From assembly GCF_033807715.1 (NCBI RefSeq), contig NC_084596.1, positions 38,046,958-38,110,957 of the forward strand: 64,000 bases of DNA, in the 5' to 3' direction. Source of the stretch: Cololabis saira. Lineage: Eukaryota > Chordata > Actinopteri > Beloniformes > Belonidae. Numbering within the stretch: position 1 is the first letter of the stretch; each line of letters starts with the position of its first letter. A model generated the notes under the pieces. That model did no database searches, was not told where the DNA came from, and was given only the letters and a program-made list of their open reading frames with translations. The position numbers and the translations under genes are program-made. Positions 50,455 through 61,346 of the stretch are shown here, piece by piece.

Positions 50455-51125
50455 GAGTAGGGGTGCATGATTATTTTCATTGCACCGTCATGTAAGATGT
50501 ATTCATGTAAGAATAAAATTGGTGCTCTTTCTGCACCCCAATTTTAGTGCCTCCATAATAGAAATAGAAATAAAAATAAATGTAACACAAAATTAAATAA
50601 ACGGGACACTGCTTACACTCACTAACATTATATGTTTCTGTTCATTCTGGGCAGATATCTTTGGCCAAATGGAACATGATCGCTTTAGTGATCTCAACAT
50701 GTCTAGGTGGATGCATACGGTGTACAGGCTTGTTTTAAGGGACATTTGAGATGATGCTCAACCACTCGCACTTGCAACGTATGCAAGGTTTTTCTTTGCC
50801 TTCATGCATTCATCGTAGCTGACTGTGATTTGTTTTTAGGTGGTTGAACAAGTTACTTGTGTTGGTTTGTGGCGCCGAAACACCTTTAGAGCACTCTTTG
50901 CATATTACATGTTCCTGGTTAACTCGCTTGACCTAAATCTGAAATATTTCCAGACAACAGATGATGACCTGCGTCGAGCGACAAGCACTTTGTGACAGAC
51001 TTCTATTGTGACAGACATTTAAATTTTGTTTCGACTTCTCTTTTTGCCACAAATCCAGACCGTATCCACTAAGACTGTAATCAACTTTCTTGGTCGACTA
51101 AAGCCCTCAAATTTTGACTAAAATT
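50455..51125 (-). mobile_element. hAT remnant with BED-finger trace
   Basis: The left side 'gagtaggggtgcatgattat' resembles a hAT terminus. The right side 'ggtcgactaaagccctcaaa' resembles another hAT-type terminus, and between them lies a minus-strand BED zinc finger (50810-50950). The two ends are not convincing inverted repeats of each other and no TSD was found, so borders are approximate. Confidence 0.55.
50810..50950 (-). pseudogene. BED zinc-finger fragment of a hAT transposase
   Basis: The minus-strand frame reads VKRVNQEHVICKECSKGVSA, then TSNLFNHLKTNHSQLR and a stop at 50810-50812. The C-x2-C and H-x4-H ligands of a BED finger are present (ICKEC; NHLKTNH). An upstream in-frame stop closes the other side. 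Only the DNA-binding finger survives of a protein normally about 600 residues long. It differs clearly in sequence from the BED finger at 25609. Confidence 0.75.
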
Positions 51126-51610
51126 AAAAACGTATTTTTTATATATTAAATCGTTTTTGATCTAATGTTTTGCACTGAAATGAATCACACACTACAGCCT
51201 GTCAAAATTAATAGGAGCAATATTATATAAAACAATTATTTTGTCACGTTTTAATAATTGACCGACGCTATCATTTTGCACTGCACACGATGGAGGCGAT
51301 TTATTCATCTTTTTCTGGTTCAACTACAGTGGGGCTAACCCATATTGGTTTGGTTTAAATAAATGCCAGAACAGCCTTGTGGAGCTTTTTCCGTGTGTTG
51401 CAACTCTGCAACTTAAGAGAGTTCAGTTTGGCAACATGCCGCAGCCTCAGTTTGTGGAAGACAGACACGACTTGTGACATCAACACAAAATGGTGATTAT
51501 TAGCTATCAAACCCAATATGGAGAGTCAAAACTCAGAACCATGTCTGTGCTACAATGGCTAAGCCTAAACATGTCATTTTAGACATACACTCAAACGTAG
51601 TGACTGACAT
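51126..51610. other. Unrecognised sequence
   Basis: No supported feature. Confidence 0.5.
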
Positions 51611-51908
51611 CCATCCATCCATCCATTATCTATACCCGCTTTATCCCTTGCGGGGTCACGGGGGTCTGCTGGAGCCTATCCCAGCTCATTTCAGGTGAGA
51701 GGCAGGGGTTACACCCTGGACAGGTCACCAGTCCATCACAGGCCACATATAAACACACAAACCACACTCACGCTCACACCTACGGGCAATTTAGAATCAC
51801 CAATTAACCTAATATGCATGTTTTTGGACTGTGGGAGGAAGCCGGAGTACCCGGAGAGAACCCACGCAAGCACGGGGAGAACATGCAAACTCCACACAGA
51901 AAGACCCC
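51611..51908 (-). mobile_element. LINE 3' end with (TGGA)n tail, copy 3 (longest)
   Basis: From (ATCC)n at 51611 through 'ctatacccgctttatccctt', 'ggagcctatcccagctcatt', 'acgggcaatttagaatcacc', 'catgtttttggactgtggga' and 'gagaacatgcaaactccaca'. It is the most complete of the copies and sets the unit order for the others. The reverse complement is the transcribed strand. The Pro/Cys-containing frames across it are not genes. Confidence 0.88.
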
Positions 51909-54601
51909 TGCTAACGTAGTGACAGATTTTTTTATTTATTTTTTTTTTCTTTTTGGCAGAGCTGAGATACCACAGTGGCATGCTGTCTTTAGCATTCAGC
52001 CTCATTTTCTTGTTGGTGATTTCCAAACAGCTACGCTTAATGCCCGATTTAAACAATATTGTGAAAACTGTATCGCGGTTGAACAGGTCACGACTGCTTT
52101 TGTCAACGGGCTGTCTTGTGGGCCAACGCAGAACTCACTTCCAAAACAATGATTACCATGCTGCACATCTGCGTTCTCCTGTGTGAAAATGCTTGTTTCG
52201 CCCTGACAGCACAAGCTGAACTTGCGCCATATCTATTTAAATTATGCCTGCTAGTCATCATATTGCAAATATAAATCCTCATTTGTGTGAGGACTGGCCA
52301 GTGTTCACTCCTAATCACCATACACAGATCAGCAGCAGCAAGGCCCCAGCCATTTTTAACAAGCCCTATTATATAAGACGTTCCAGAGGATTCTTTGTTA
52401 CTTAGTTGGGATGTGATTCTTGTTCAAAACTACAAATTAAAAAAATAAGAAGACACAAACAAGCAATGGCTCTGTATGGTTTGTAATGGTAGCATTTACT
52501 CTGATCATTGTTGTCACGCTTTATTAGAGAAATCAAGACAGAATATATGATAAAAGCTAAAGATAGATTGATTTATATTTCTATTGCTTGAAAAATAAAT
52601 GGGGGAGAAGCAACTCTTCATGCTTTTCAGTACATCCTTGGAAGCTTTATTCAAATGTCACTTTTAAAGCACTTGGCCTTGATGTTCCCCCACTTTTTGT
52701 TTCACAGTTGATTTCTAATTTTACTTCAGTCCTGTAGGATTACCTTCATCTACTTAATAGCTTCCTGATTGCATGTCGAGTTCTTCTGTTAGCTTTATTA
52801 AAATTTCATTTCTGCAGTAATTAGGCAAACCGGCACTTCTTTTCTTGAGGGGTGCTTGGGCTGTTGAATTGTAAGCACATTAATTAAATGTGATGGTCTT
52901 GTAAATAAAGCAAGCTGCTTTTTAATTGCAATGTTGGCATAGTGTCCGGAAAGAATGCTGGGAGATTGTGGCATATTAATCAAGCTCTGTTGGGACTTGG
53001 GGAAGTGCTTTCATATGTTTGTTGATAATTTGATCTATAAAATTCTTCTTTCGTCCCTGCCCAAAGCTGTAATCAAGGTGGCAGTGTGTGAGGAGAATGT
53101 CTCAATCCATTTACTTAGGAACAAGGGCATATGCCTTCAGTAAAAACAAGCCATCTTACAGTAGGTTACCTCAAAAATGAAAATGTTTTCCCGCTGAAAA
53201 ATAAGCCTCCTGGCACGGAAGAGTAAAACATTGTTATGTTGCAGGCGGCAGCTGGACTGCAAATTGTGGTGCAAAATTCAACCCTCCCCTCCGTGCACAC
53301 ACTACCTCCACCGAAAAGAAAAGAGAAAAAAACATACAAACAATTTTCTCAGCTTCACTTGTGACGACAGGTCATCCGTCTTTCCCGCCTGGACCAAGAC
53401 GATAACATCTGTTTGCACATATGGCACATGAGTAAAGACAAAGTTTGAAAATCTAACAGAAAGAAATTACAACAGAGATGGTGAATGCAGGACAAAAATC
53501 ATATGCTGATTAAAAGTGGAGCTATTCATCTTGTGTTACTTGTGACATTGTTCGTGTGTATTTATGTAGGTACAATAACATCTACATTACTGTTGTATTG
53601 CTCTCCTCTGACCAACAATGACCAGGCTTTTAGAGAAACTTTTTATATATATTTAAATAATTCTACTGAAAAAATAAAATATTTCTTCCATCCCTGTCTG
53701 ATGAGACCTTCAAGTAAAGAATTGATGCACAATATCTAAACTGAGAAGAGATTCAAATTGAGCAGATACTTTAAGAGCACAAGTTTGTCAGTATGAAAGT
53801 TGATCCAATCGACTTTCTTGAATTCTGCAGACGGGATATATTGTGGGGCAGTCTTTGATAAATAGTAATAGCCTCCACATGCCACCCTGCGCTGGCGCTC
53901 ACACAGTCTAATGGCCATATGTTCTGAGACCAACAGATGCACGCTTAACCTTCTACCGATGAGCCACAGATCCACAACAAACTCCATCACAGCCAAATAC
54001 CTCATGTTCAGGGACACACCTTTCAGCCACCAAGTGTTTAGACATGCAGCCATGTGAAAAAAGAAAAGAAAAATCACTGTCATTCACTTGTAAGGTTTTA
54101 CACGTTAAGATGTGATAAAAGGTCACCTGGTCCTTACAAGGTCTTAAACTGATACAAAAATGCAACATCATATTACATAATGCTATTATTTATTTACCAT
54201 AACTCAAACTTAAATGCAGAAACAATGTGGCAACTCTGTGCACCAGTGATTTAATTTCTTGTGTGAACACCTAAAGCAGCAATAACTTGTCGTGGAGCTG
54301 CCCCCTAACAGTAAACTCCAGCTAATGAGAAAAACCTGAGTTGGCTAAATTTTTGTTGGTCAGTTATTTTCTTTTAGGCATGTGCTACAGTGATACATTT
54401 ACACAGGTGGTCTTTGTTATGTATAATTGGATATAATTAACTTCTCAAGCAGAAAATCCAAACTACAAAATCCCTCGGAGAAAGTAATGGACAACCTTAA
54501 GAATGTGTAACACAAACTCTGCAAGAAGACTTTTAGCTAGTGTTCCTCAACCTCAGCGTGGTGCAGCCCTTGAAACATGGATTGTCATGTGAATGAAAAT
54601 C
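51909..54601. other. Unique intronic sequence, nothing recognised
   Basis: No repeat ends or exon. The stretch at 52640-52985 is noted in the findings as a possible conserved element. Confidence 0.5.
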
Positions 54602-54616
54602 AAATACAAAAATCCC

Positions 54617-54812
54617 CCGGGCCGCTCGGTGGCGCAGTGGGTTAAGCAGCGGCTCATATACTGAGGCTACAGTCCTCCTCCTGCAGCGGTCGCAGGTTCG
54701 AATCCCGGCCTGCGCACCTTTGCTGCGTGTCTTCCCCGTTCTCTCTCTCTCTACCCCTTTCCAGTCTGCACTCAATAAAGGGCCACTAGAGCCCAAAAAA
54801 ATCTTTAAAAAA
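54617..54812 (+). mobile_element. tRNA-derived SINE, 196 bp, 15-bp TSD
   Basis: A perfect 15-bp duplication AAATACAAAAATCCC flanks it (54602-54616 and 54813-54827). The A box is TGGCGCAGTGGGTTA and the B box GGTTCGAATCC, spaced as in a tRNA gene (about 54620-54705). The body has a (TC)n stretch, 'cactcaataaagggccacta' and an A-rich tail. The exact TSD and intact promoter boxes mark a recent retroposition. The tRNA-like head is not a functional tRNA gene. Confidence 0.95.
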
Positions 54813-54827
54813 AAATACAAAAATCCC

Positions 54828-55302
54828 AGTGAATTTATTTTGGGGCTCAAATAAAACAGTTGAAGGTTAATTATTTGATGCAATTATGTTGGTAGATGCA
54901 GCTACTGATCCACAACAATGAGTTGCTATCAAGAAAGCAAGGTGGCATTCTATGTGAAAATTGTTTGACATGTCTGCACTTGAAATATCCTTAATCTCCT
55001 TCCAGAGATTAAATTCCCAGTGCATTTTATTTGTTTGATTGTATATATCATAATTTAAACTTTTTTTCTTCATCTTAAAACTAAACAGCATATATCTTTA
55101 AATAATCTTGATTATTTTTGTCAATTTAATTCACTAAATTATTTTGTGGTTTGTTACACATGCACATAGTAGGTTAAATGAACAAAAAATGGCTAAAAGG
55201 TAAAATTGATGTGAAAGCAAATAACAGGAGGAACTGATGCCATTGTTATGTAGAAGCTGGTTAACTGGCAATTGACCACCTTGAGTTTGCAGGTTAATAT
55301 AT
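54828..55302. other. Unique sequence, nothing recognised
   Basis: No supported feature. Confidence 0.55.
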
Positions 55303-55382
55303 TCATTCATTCATCGTTGCATACTTTCTTAATCCTATACAGGGTCACAGGGGTTTTCTGGAGCCTATACCAGCTCATTAAA
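55303..55382 (-). mobile_element. LINE 3' end, copy 4 (short)
   Basis: (ATTC)n followed by 'cctatacagggtcacagggg' and 'ctggagcctataccagctca' matches the first 80 bp of copy 3. The simple tail is ATTC, not ATCC. Confidence 0.7.
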
Positions 55383-55917
55383 ATTATATTTTTAGAATTT
55401 TTTGCTATTAAAGATAGCCTTTCTCAGCATTGTTCCATTTGCCTTTTGGAATTTTCAGATGAAACGTTGCAAAATTAATCTTTGCTGCCATGTTCTTTTT
55501 AGAGAAGAGGGGCTTTCCCCTGGTAATAAAAACCAAACCATACTTGTTCAATCTTTTTTCTAAATATTCTGTCAAGAACTTTTAAATCTAACACACTAAC
55601 TGAGGCCTGCAGAGTCTGAAATCCAGTTCCTTTGTTTGGACTTGGAAGTGACAAGCCGTCATTTTCCACCCCACTGAATATAGATGTGGGTGTAATGCTT
55701 AAAGCAGCACAAAGGAACTCAAGCAATTTTAAGCTAAGCAGGTCTCCCTATATGGGTGGAGGTTAAGTCCCTTTTATTCATTCATTTATTTATTTATCTA
55801 TTTAGATCCCCTTTAGCCGTGATCAGCTGTCATCATTTTTACAGCATTGCCCAAGATTTATTCATGTTTAGTCTCTTATTCAGTCACTTTCTCGATCCTC
55901 TTACTCTAATGTTCACG
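55383..55917. other. Unique sequence, nothing recognised
   Basis: No supported feature. Confidence 0.5.
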
Positions 55918-56000
55918 GTAGGGCTGTGAACTACCGTCATGATTTCTGACGTGTCAAACAGTACCACAGTTATCATGAGGAAACCAACGACCTACCGGTA
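55918..56000. mobile_element. hAT-type terminus (solo)
   Basis: GTAGGGCTGTGAACTACCGTC and 'gacctaccggtaattgcaac' resemble the TAGGGCTGGGCGATA...ACCGT family seen at 15526 and 61346. No partner end was established. Confidence 0.4.
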
Positions 56001-57284
56001 ATTGCAACATTACATAGGCTTGTTTTTGCAAATAGCAGCGACAAAAGACAGCAGGAGTTCGACAATGTTTCCTGAAAGTAAGCAAATATTCTGTCAAATG
56101 AAATTGAAACCGATATTACAATCTGTTAATGAAGTCTTTGTGCTGCTTTAAATCAAATTAATCACATATATATTTCTACAAATGAAAGCTAGATATTGCT
56201 TTAGACTGGTGTTTTTAGGTGACTGGCACGGTGCAACTTTTGGTAAATCTCTAGCATTTGGATATTCAGAAGAGCTGCATCAAAAGCTAATTTAATTTCC
56301 ACACACTCAAAACAGAAGCAAAGCTTCATCAGCAGCAGCACTGTAAGTTACTGACAATTACAGCCACTAATCTAATACATCTACTAGTTCATCTTTTGCT
56401 TTGCTTGTCTTTCAATCTCACTCCCATGCAAACTCATTTCCCGTTCCCTGACTTGCCTTTTCTTTCTCCCACGGACCTCACCTCTCATTTTTCACAGGGT
56501 TTTTCTTGTCTTTGTCTTCTTACTATTTTTCTCCTATTCCTGTTGTCAGTTCTCCTTCACCATCTCACAACATTGTCTGCTGCCTCCCCCACCTGTCATC
56601 CTCAGGGGGTTTAATAATCAGCTCAATGTCATACCCTATTTAAGGAATGCCTGGAAACACATGCATGTATAGCCGGATCACATTCCCTGTGGTTAGTGAT
56701 CTCTCACTTGTCAACCACTTTCTTTTCTAACTCTGAGTAAACAACTTTGAATACACGCCCAACAATGTGGCGCAGTTTTGCATGCAGACTTCTCAGCTAT
56801 GGTCAGTATGCTAACTTTAAATTGTTAAATGTTTGATAATCAATAGGTACATTAAGGTTGCACAATCACTTGGGCAAGGATTAGTGATGAAGGGCAACCT
56901 GATGCTTGACGTGGATTGTAAAGCACAACTGACAAGTTAATCTGAGAGTAGTCAGCACAGGAACAAATGATTGAAAAGAATGCCAATTGCAGGAATGCAT
57001 TCTGTAATAGTAGTGAGGCCATGTACGATAAAAAGGGTAAAAAGATGTTTGCAGATATTTACAGAGGGAGCCAAAAAAAGGAAGTATTAAAAAACACTGC
57101 AAATGAAACTGGGAGAAAAATAAATAAAATAGTAATATCTTATCTAGCACCAAGGTGGCACAGCAAGCCATGATGCCCTTAAGTCTTATTGCACTTGACA
57201 AATTTACCAGCAGCAGGTGTGCAGACCTCTGTAAGAGCAGATATTTTGGCAGTTTTCTGGTTTGGGGCATTCAGCTGTGTGTTA
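56001..57284. other. Unique sequence, nothing recognised
   Basis: No supported feature. Confidence 0.5.
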
Positions 57285-57950
57285 TAACAATGCCACAAGG
57301 AAAAAACAAACAATGGTTTTGGAGAATCAATTGTTCATTCACATTAGACTGAAAAGCATTAAAAAACCATTTCCAAACAATTTGGAGTTCATCGTTGTGG
57401 AATGAAAATGATTATTTACAAGTGGAAAGTGTTCAAGAAGTGGATCCCAGGAGTGCATGTCCCGGCATATCATATAAATGTGCACGATCATAGAACAATT
57501 GGGACGGGTTGTTTGGCCTTAAGGACCAACACTATGTTTGGCAAAAACCAAACACAAACTTTCAGTGCCTCATACTCACTGTAAAGATAGGCAGTGAAAG
57601 GCTAATGAAATGGGTTTTTTTGTGGCCACAGGAGAACCTGGGCACCATGTAGACATTGAGACAACATTGAATTCCTCTGTTTACCTGAGGATTTTAAAGA
57701 CATATTGGAACTCATCTGTATAATGGCTGAAGTTTGCTCAAAACTGGGTCATGCAACAGCACAATGAAGCACACAACCAAATCATCAGAAATGCTGAGAA
57801 GTTAAATAATAATTTTTTTTTAATGGCCAAATCAAAGTCCAGTTTTCAACCACACTAAAATACTGTGGCGGGGGACTTTAAGAGAGCTGCTCATTGTGTA
57901 ACTGAAGTACAGTTGCAAAGAAAATTTATTTTTTAACCCTAGATCTTTAA
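57285..57950 (+). mobile_element. Third Tc1-like element, heavily decayed
   Basis: Nucleotide traces follow the order of a Tc1 transposase: 'aaaaccatttccaaacaatt' and 'gattatttacaagtggaaag' (DNA-binding part), 'ttggcaaaaaccaaacacaa', 'tgtggccacaggagaacctg' and 'aactgggtcatgcaacagca' (core), then 'ccaaatcaaagtccagtttt' and 'aatactgtggcgggggactt' (third catalytic region). Many indels prevent a continuous frame. The termini are lost. Confidence 0.8.
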
Positions 57951-57974
57951 AGATTACTCCTGGGTCATGAGTAT

Positions 57975-58075
57975 TTCCATCCATTTATCTTCTACACCCA
58001 CTTCATCTTGTTTAAGGTAGTAAGGAGTCTAGAGCCTATCCTCACAGCAGGTACATCCTGGGCTGGTCAAATGAG
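57975..58075 (-). mobile_element. LINE 3' end, copy 5 (diverged)
   Basis: 'ccatccatttatcttctaca' CCCACTTCATC and 'agtctagagcctatcctcac' follow the start of copy 3, with clear divergence. Confidence 0.65.
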
Positions 58076-60712
58076 TATTTGGAGTCAAAAATTGAAAACT
58101 GCGCCATAAAGAGGGGTGATGGCCCACTTTTTCATTAAAGCATTATGTGTTTTCACAAAATATCACTGAAGCTTGATGGTATAGGAGTTGACAGCTTAGC
58201 CAATCCCACTGTCAGTTTGATAACAAAGACACTTTATTATTACATCCTATATGATTTAAAGGCCAAAATCCCCCCCAAGGAACCTAATCCAAAATGAAAA
58301 TTCATTACCATCTACATATTTAACTAGCGTCTGGATTTGAATTATAAAATGCTAAATCCACATTTGACCGTTATGATTTCACGAGTGATCTCATTGGACT
58401 TTGTGGTGAAAAGGTGGGAATGAAACATTCCACTACAGCACATTTTGTTGCTTCTTAAGTGAATAAAATGTGTTTCCTGTGAAGGTTAAGACGCCACTGG
58501 CTACTTTGTATCTTGTGGAATGTCAGAAGAGAAGGGAGAATGAGAGTAATCTCTGGGATTACTCACCTTTCACATTAAGACTGAGCCTTTCAAGAAAGTT
58601 TTTTTCCTTTCTGTTTCTATCAAATTTCTTCTTGACTTTAGGGCTTAATTAGAATAACCATTTCTTCATTGCAAGCCAGTTTAAAATGCAAGTGAACATC
58701 CTCCCAAAGATATATGGAATTCCATTTTTTTTTTTTTTTACTATCCAGAAATAGCAAAAAAAAAAGTACTGCTCCAGCACTCCCTGCGGTGCTTCTTTTT
58801 AGATAACCCCATCTTTTCCCTCGCTCTCTCTCTCAGTGTCTCCATCGCGTGCTACCCTCATTATGCACTTTATGTTCAGATCAAGACACAATCACGCAGG
58901 TTAAGTTGGAATGTTGCAAACTAGATTTGAATCACATTTAGACATTTTTTAGAAACTTTTAGCAACCATTTCCTTTCAAATAAAAAGAAACCTAGCCAAA
59001 AAGTAGCAACTTTTTGAATAAACCATAATTATTTTCTATGCAAGACAATTTACATCTGTTTCACAGAGAGAAGGAGACCTCACCTCAGATCGTTATAACA
59101 ATTATTGTAATACAAGCATACTGCAAATTTGGTGTATATAAACTAAACAGATTAATATAGTCCATTCAACTAGTGGCAAAATGAAGAAGGAGCAGAACAT
59201 ATATATGAAGCATGCCAGCTCTGCTCCCAACCCCCGACAACCCAAATTTGACGTATTAAACTCCAATGAACATACTTTTACTTTTACATAGCTGTGTTGA
59301 GAGGCAAGATGAGAAAGTCAGTGTCCTATTTTGGGTTCTGGCTGATTGATCTTAAGTAACCATACTTCCCTTGATTCAGATATGAGAAACTGACATAACA
59401 AGGTCAGGAAATGCCGAAGGGAGAAGGAGATATGCCAGAACTTAGCTACAAATAACAAGTAAACTAAAACACATAATAAAATCAACATGCAGTTCCTGGT
59501 AAAATAGCAAAGTTGAAGGTTACACTAGCATTGTTTTGCTCATAAAGTTATTCTGCAGGAAATATGCATACTCTATATTCAGTTTGGTATTAATAAAAAA
59601 AGACAGTCAAGTACTTATAGATGAAAATGTCTGATTGAGATGTAAGCGTGCAACCATAAAAATGCTTGGGGTGTTTTTTTCTGAAACCAAGGCTCAAATA
59701 TCTCAGAAACAGCATTCCAAAACTTGAAAAAACTCTCCATAAGGTCAATTCTTTCTCTCACTCTCACACTCAAATCTGCAACTGCTTGGTCACCGTACAT
59801 TTACTGTGCAGTCTAGTGTACGGTGCAGTACACTGTCAGAAAACTCTCGTTTTCTACTTTGAAAAAGCATTTAAATTCTTGATTTGCACCAACCATTTAG
59901 TAGTAACTGTAGGGAGAAGCTAACATTACAAATATGGAACCATAGACTTAATATGTGTGTGACACATGGGTGAATCTTGTCTGTGATTGTCTGGGTCATA
60001 CCTCAAAAGTCCTGTGGGTGCCGTTAAGAGATATACATGTAGGCAAAGCTCTACTTTTCTTCCTTTCAGCCATTTCCTTTAGGGATTGCTAGAACGAATC
60101 ATCAGCCTCCACCTAACCCTATCGTCTCCATCCTCCTCACTTCCGGTTGTTTATAAATTGTCTAGACATCTTAAAACGGTCTAGCGGTTATGGTTTTTAG
60201 AAGTACAGGATGGTCAGAAAGAGGTTTTAACTTGACCTTAAATATACATAAGCACTTGCTCGTTCTTTTTTTTATTCGTTTCATGAGTTGTTTTTGGGCT
60301 GTTGGAGTTACTGCGAGCTGAAGTTAATTTCTCAGCATGAGAAATGCCATGTGTGGCATGAGAGTGTATGAACTGACCACAACTGACTTGATGCGGAGGT
60401 CAGAAACTTGCAGACTGTTTTGAAGAGAGGCTGAGCAGGTGCACTGTTATCCTCACAGTTATGATGTGACATTGCCACCGCACAGTGACAAACATGCATG
60501 TCAAAACAGCGGGTGGCAGATCAACACAGTCCTGGGTGCAGATACAGAGTCGTGACCGTTATGTCCGTGCTCGTCGGAAGATGCAGGGCAAACCCAGCGG
60601 TGATGGTGCTGGTGGGGTGTTTATTCACCGATCATCAATTGTCTGAGCTGGATACAGAGGTTCTTCAGTTATTGCTCGACCGACACGACTTTACTCCAGA
60701 TATTTCAGTAAA
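58076..60712. other. Unique intronic sequence, nothing recognised
   Basis: No repeat ends or coding frame recognised. From about 60480 the sequence becomes GC-richer and may belong to the element carrying the Harbinger remnant. Confidence 0.5.
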
Positions 60713-61022
60713 TTAATCTCCTGATGACATGCGCGTGCACGCTCCAAGCATGTAACTGGCTGCTCCAGCTCGATAGCTCGTACCTGTCGCCACGTAGCGC
60801 ATGATGACAGCCAGCCGCTGTGCTGCGGTCTCGGACTCGCCGTGTCTGGTTTTGAGCTGAATTAGTGGGACAATCCCATGTAACAAGTCCTCAAACGAAA
60901 CAGAGGTCATGCGGAAATATTGCAGCTGTTTCTCATCATCAATTGCCTGCATCTGCAGGACGAATGAGCTCTCCAGTCTCTCGACGGCTCTGGTTGAACG
61001 GCCGACAAACCATCTCTGATGG
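60713..61022 (-). pseudogene. PIF/Harbinger transposase N-terminal remnant
   Basis: From 61022 downward the frame reads HQRWFVGRSTRAVERLESSF, an equivalent of the R-R-x-W-V-R-P entry motif. Then, from the Met at 60950-60952, it has QYFRMTSVSFEDLLHGIVPL (residues 11-30) and QRLAVIMRYVATGTSYRAGA (residues 45-64). These are the helix-turn-helix-like N-terminal blocks of Harbinger transposases (Y-F-R-M...; R-L-A-V-T-L-R-Y-L-A-T-G-x-S-Y). The frame stops before the DDE domain, so at most a quarter of the usual 350-400 residues is left. It is the only Harbinger coding trace in a window with six Harbinger-like MITE copies, but no link between them can be shown from this sequence. Confidence 0.85.
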
Positions 61023-61261
61023 CGCCGTTTTCTTTACCAAGATCACAAGAAAAGCAGTGCAGTGATCTCCTCTTCATCCAGTGTTGCTGTCTTGTTTATT
61101 TATACTTTATTCCACCAGCTGGTTTATTACACTACTACGAAATATTTTATTACTTTTCTAATTCTGGCTCTGCATACTGCCCCCAATCGGAACTAGTCTA
61201 TCAGCACACAGTCAAAACAGACAAAAAGACGTTTATTTTATTTTTTTAATTAAAACATTTA

Positions 61262-61346
61262 CTGAATTTACCGACATGAGAAAATTGACGTCGGCCATCG
61301 CAGTGAATGACCGTAACGGTAAATTTTCGTATTATCGCCCAGGCCT
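61262..61346. mobile_element. hAT-type right terminus (solo)
   Basis: 'gaatgaccgtaacggtaaat' TTTCGTATTATCGCCCAGGCCT is similar to the right end of the element at 15526-15932 (acggtaaaatatcgcccattccta). The left end was not found; the Harbinger trace just upstream may be nested in the same element. Confidence 0.5.

Noticed and set aside
54618..54710. Apparent tRNA gene
   Set aside because: The A and B boxes belong to a SINE head with body, tail and a 15-bp TSD; the intervening sequence does not fold as a standard tRNA with an anticodon arm that I could assign.
55918..61346. A single 5.4-kb hAT element spanning the two similar termini
   Set aside because: The flanking 8-mers (GTTCACGG and TCTTATCA) do not match and the interval contains unrelated Tc1, LINE and Harbinger pieces, so the ends are treated as separate fragments.
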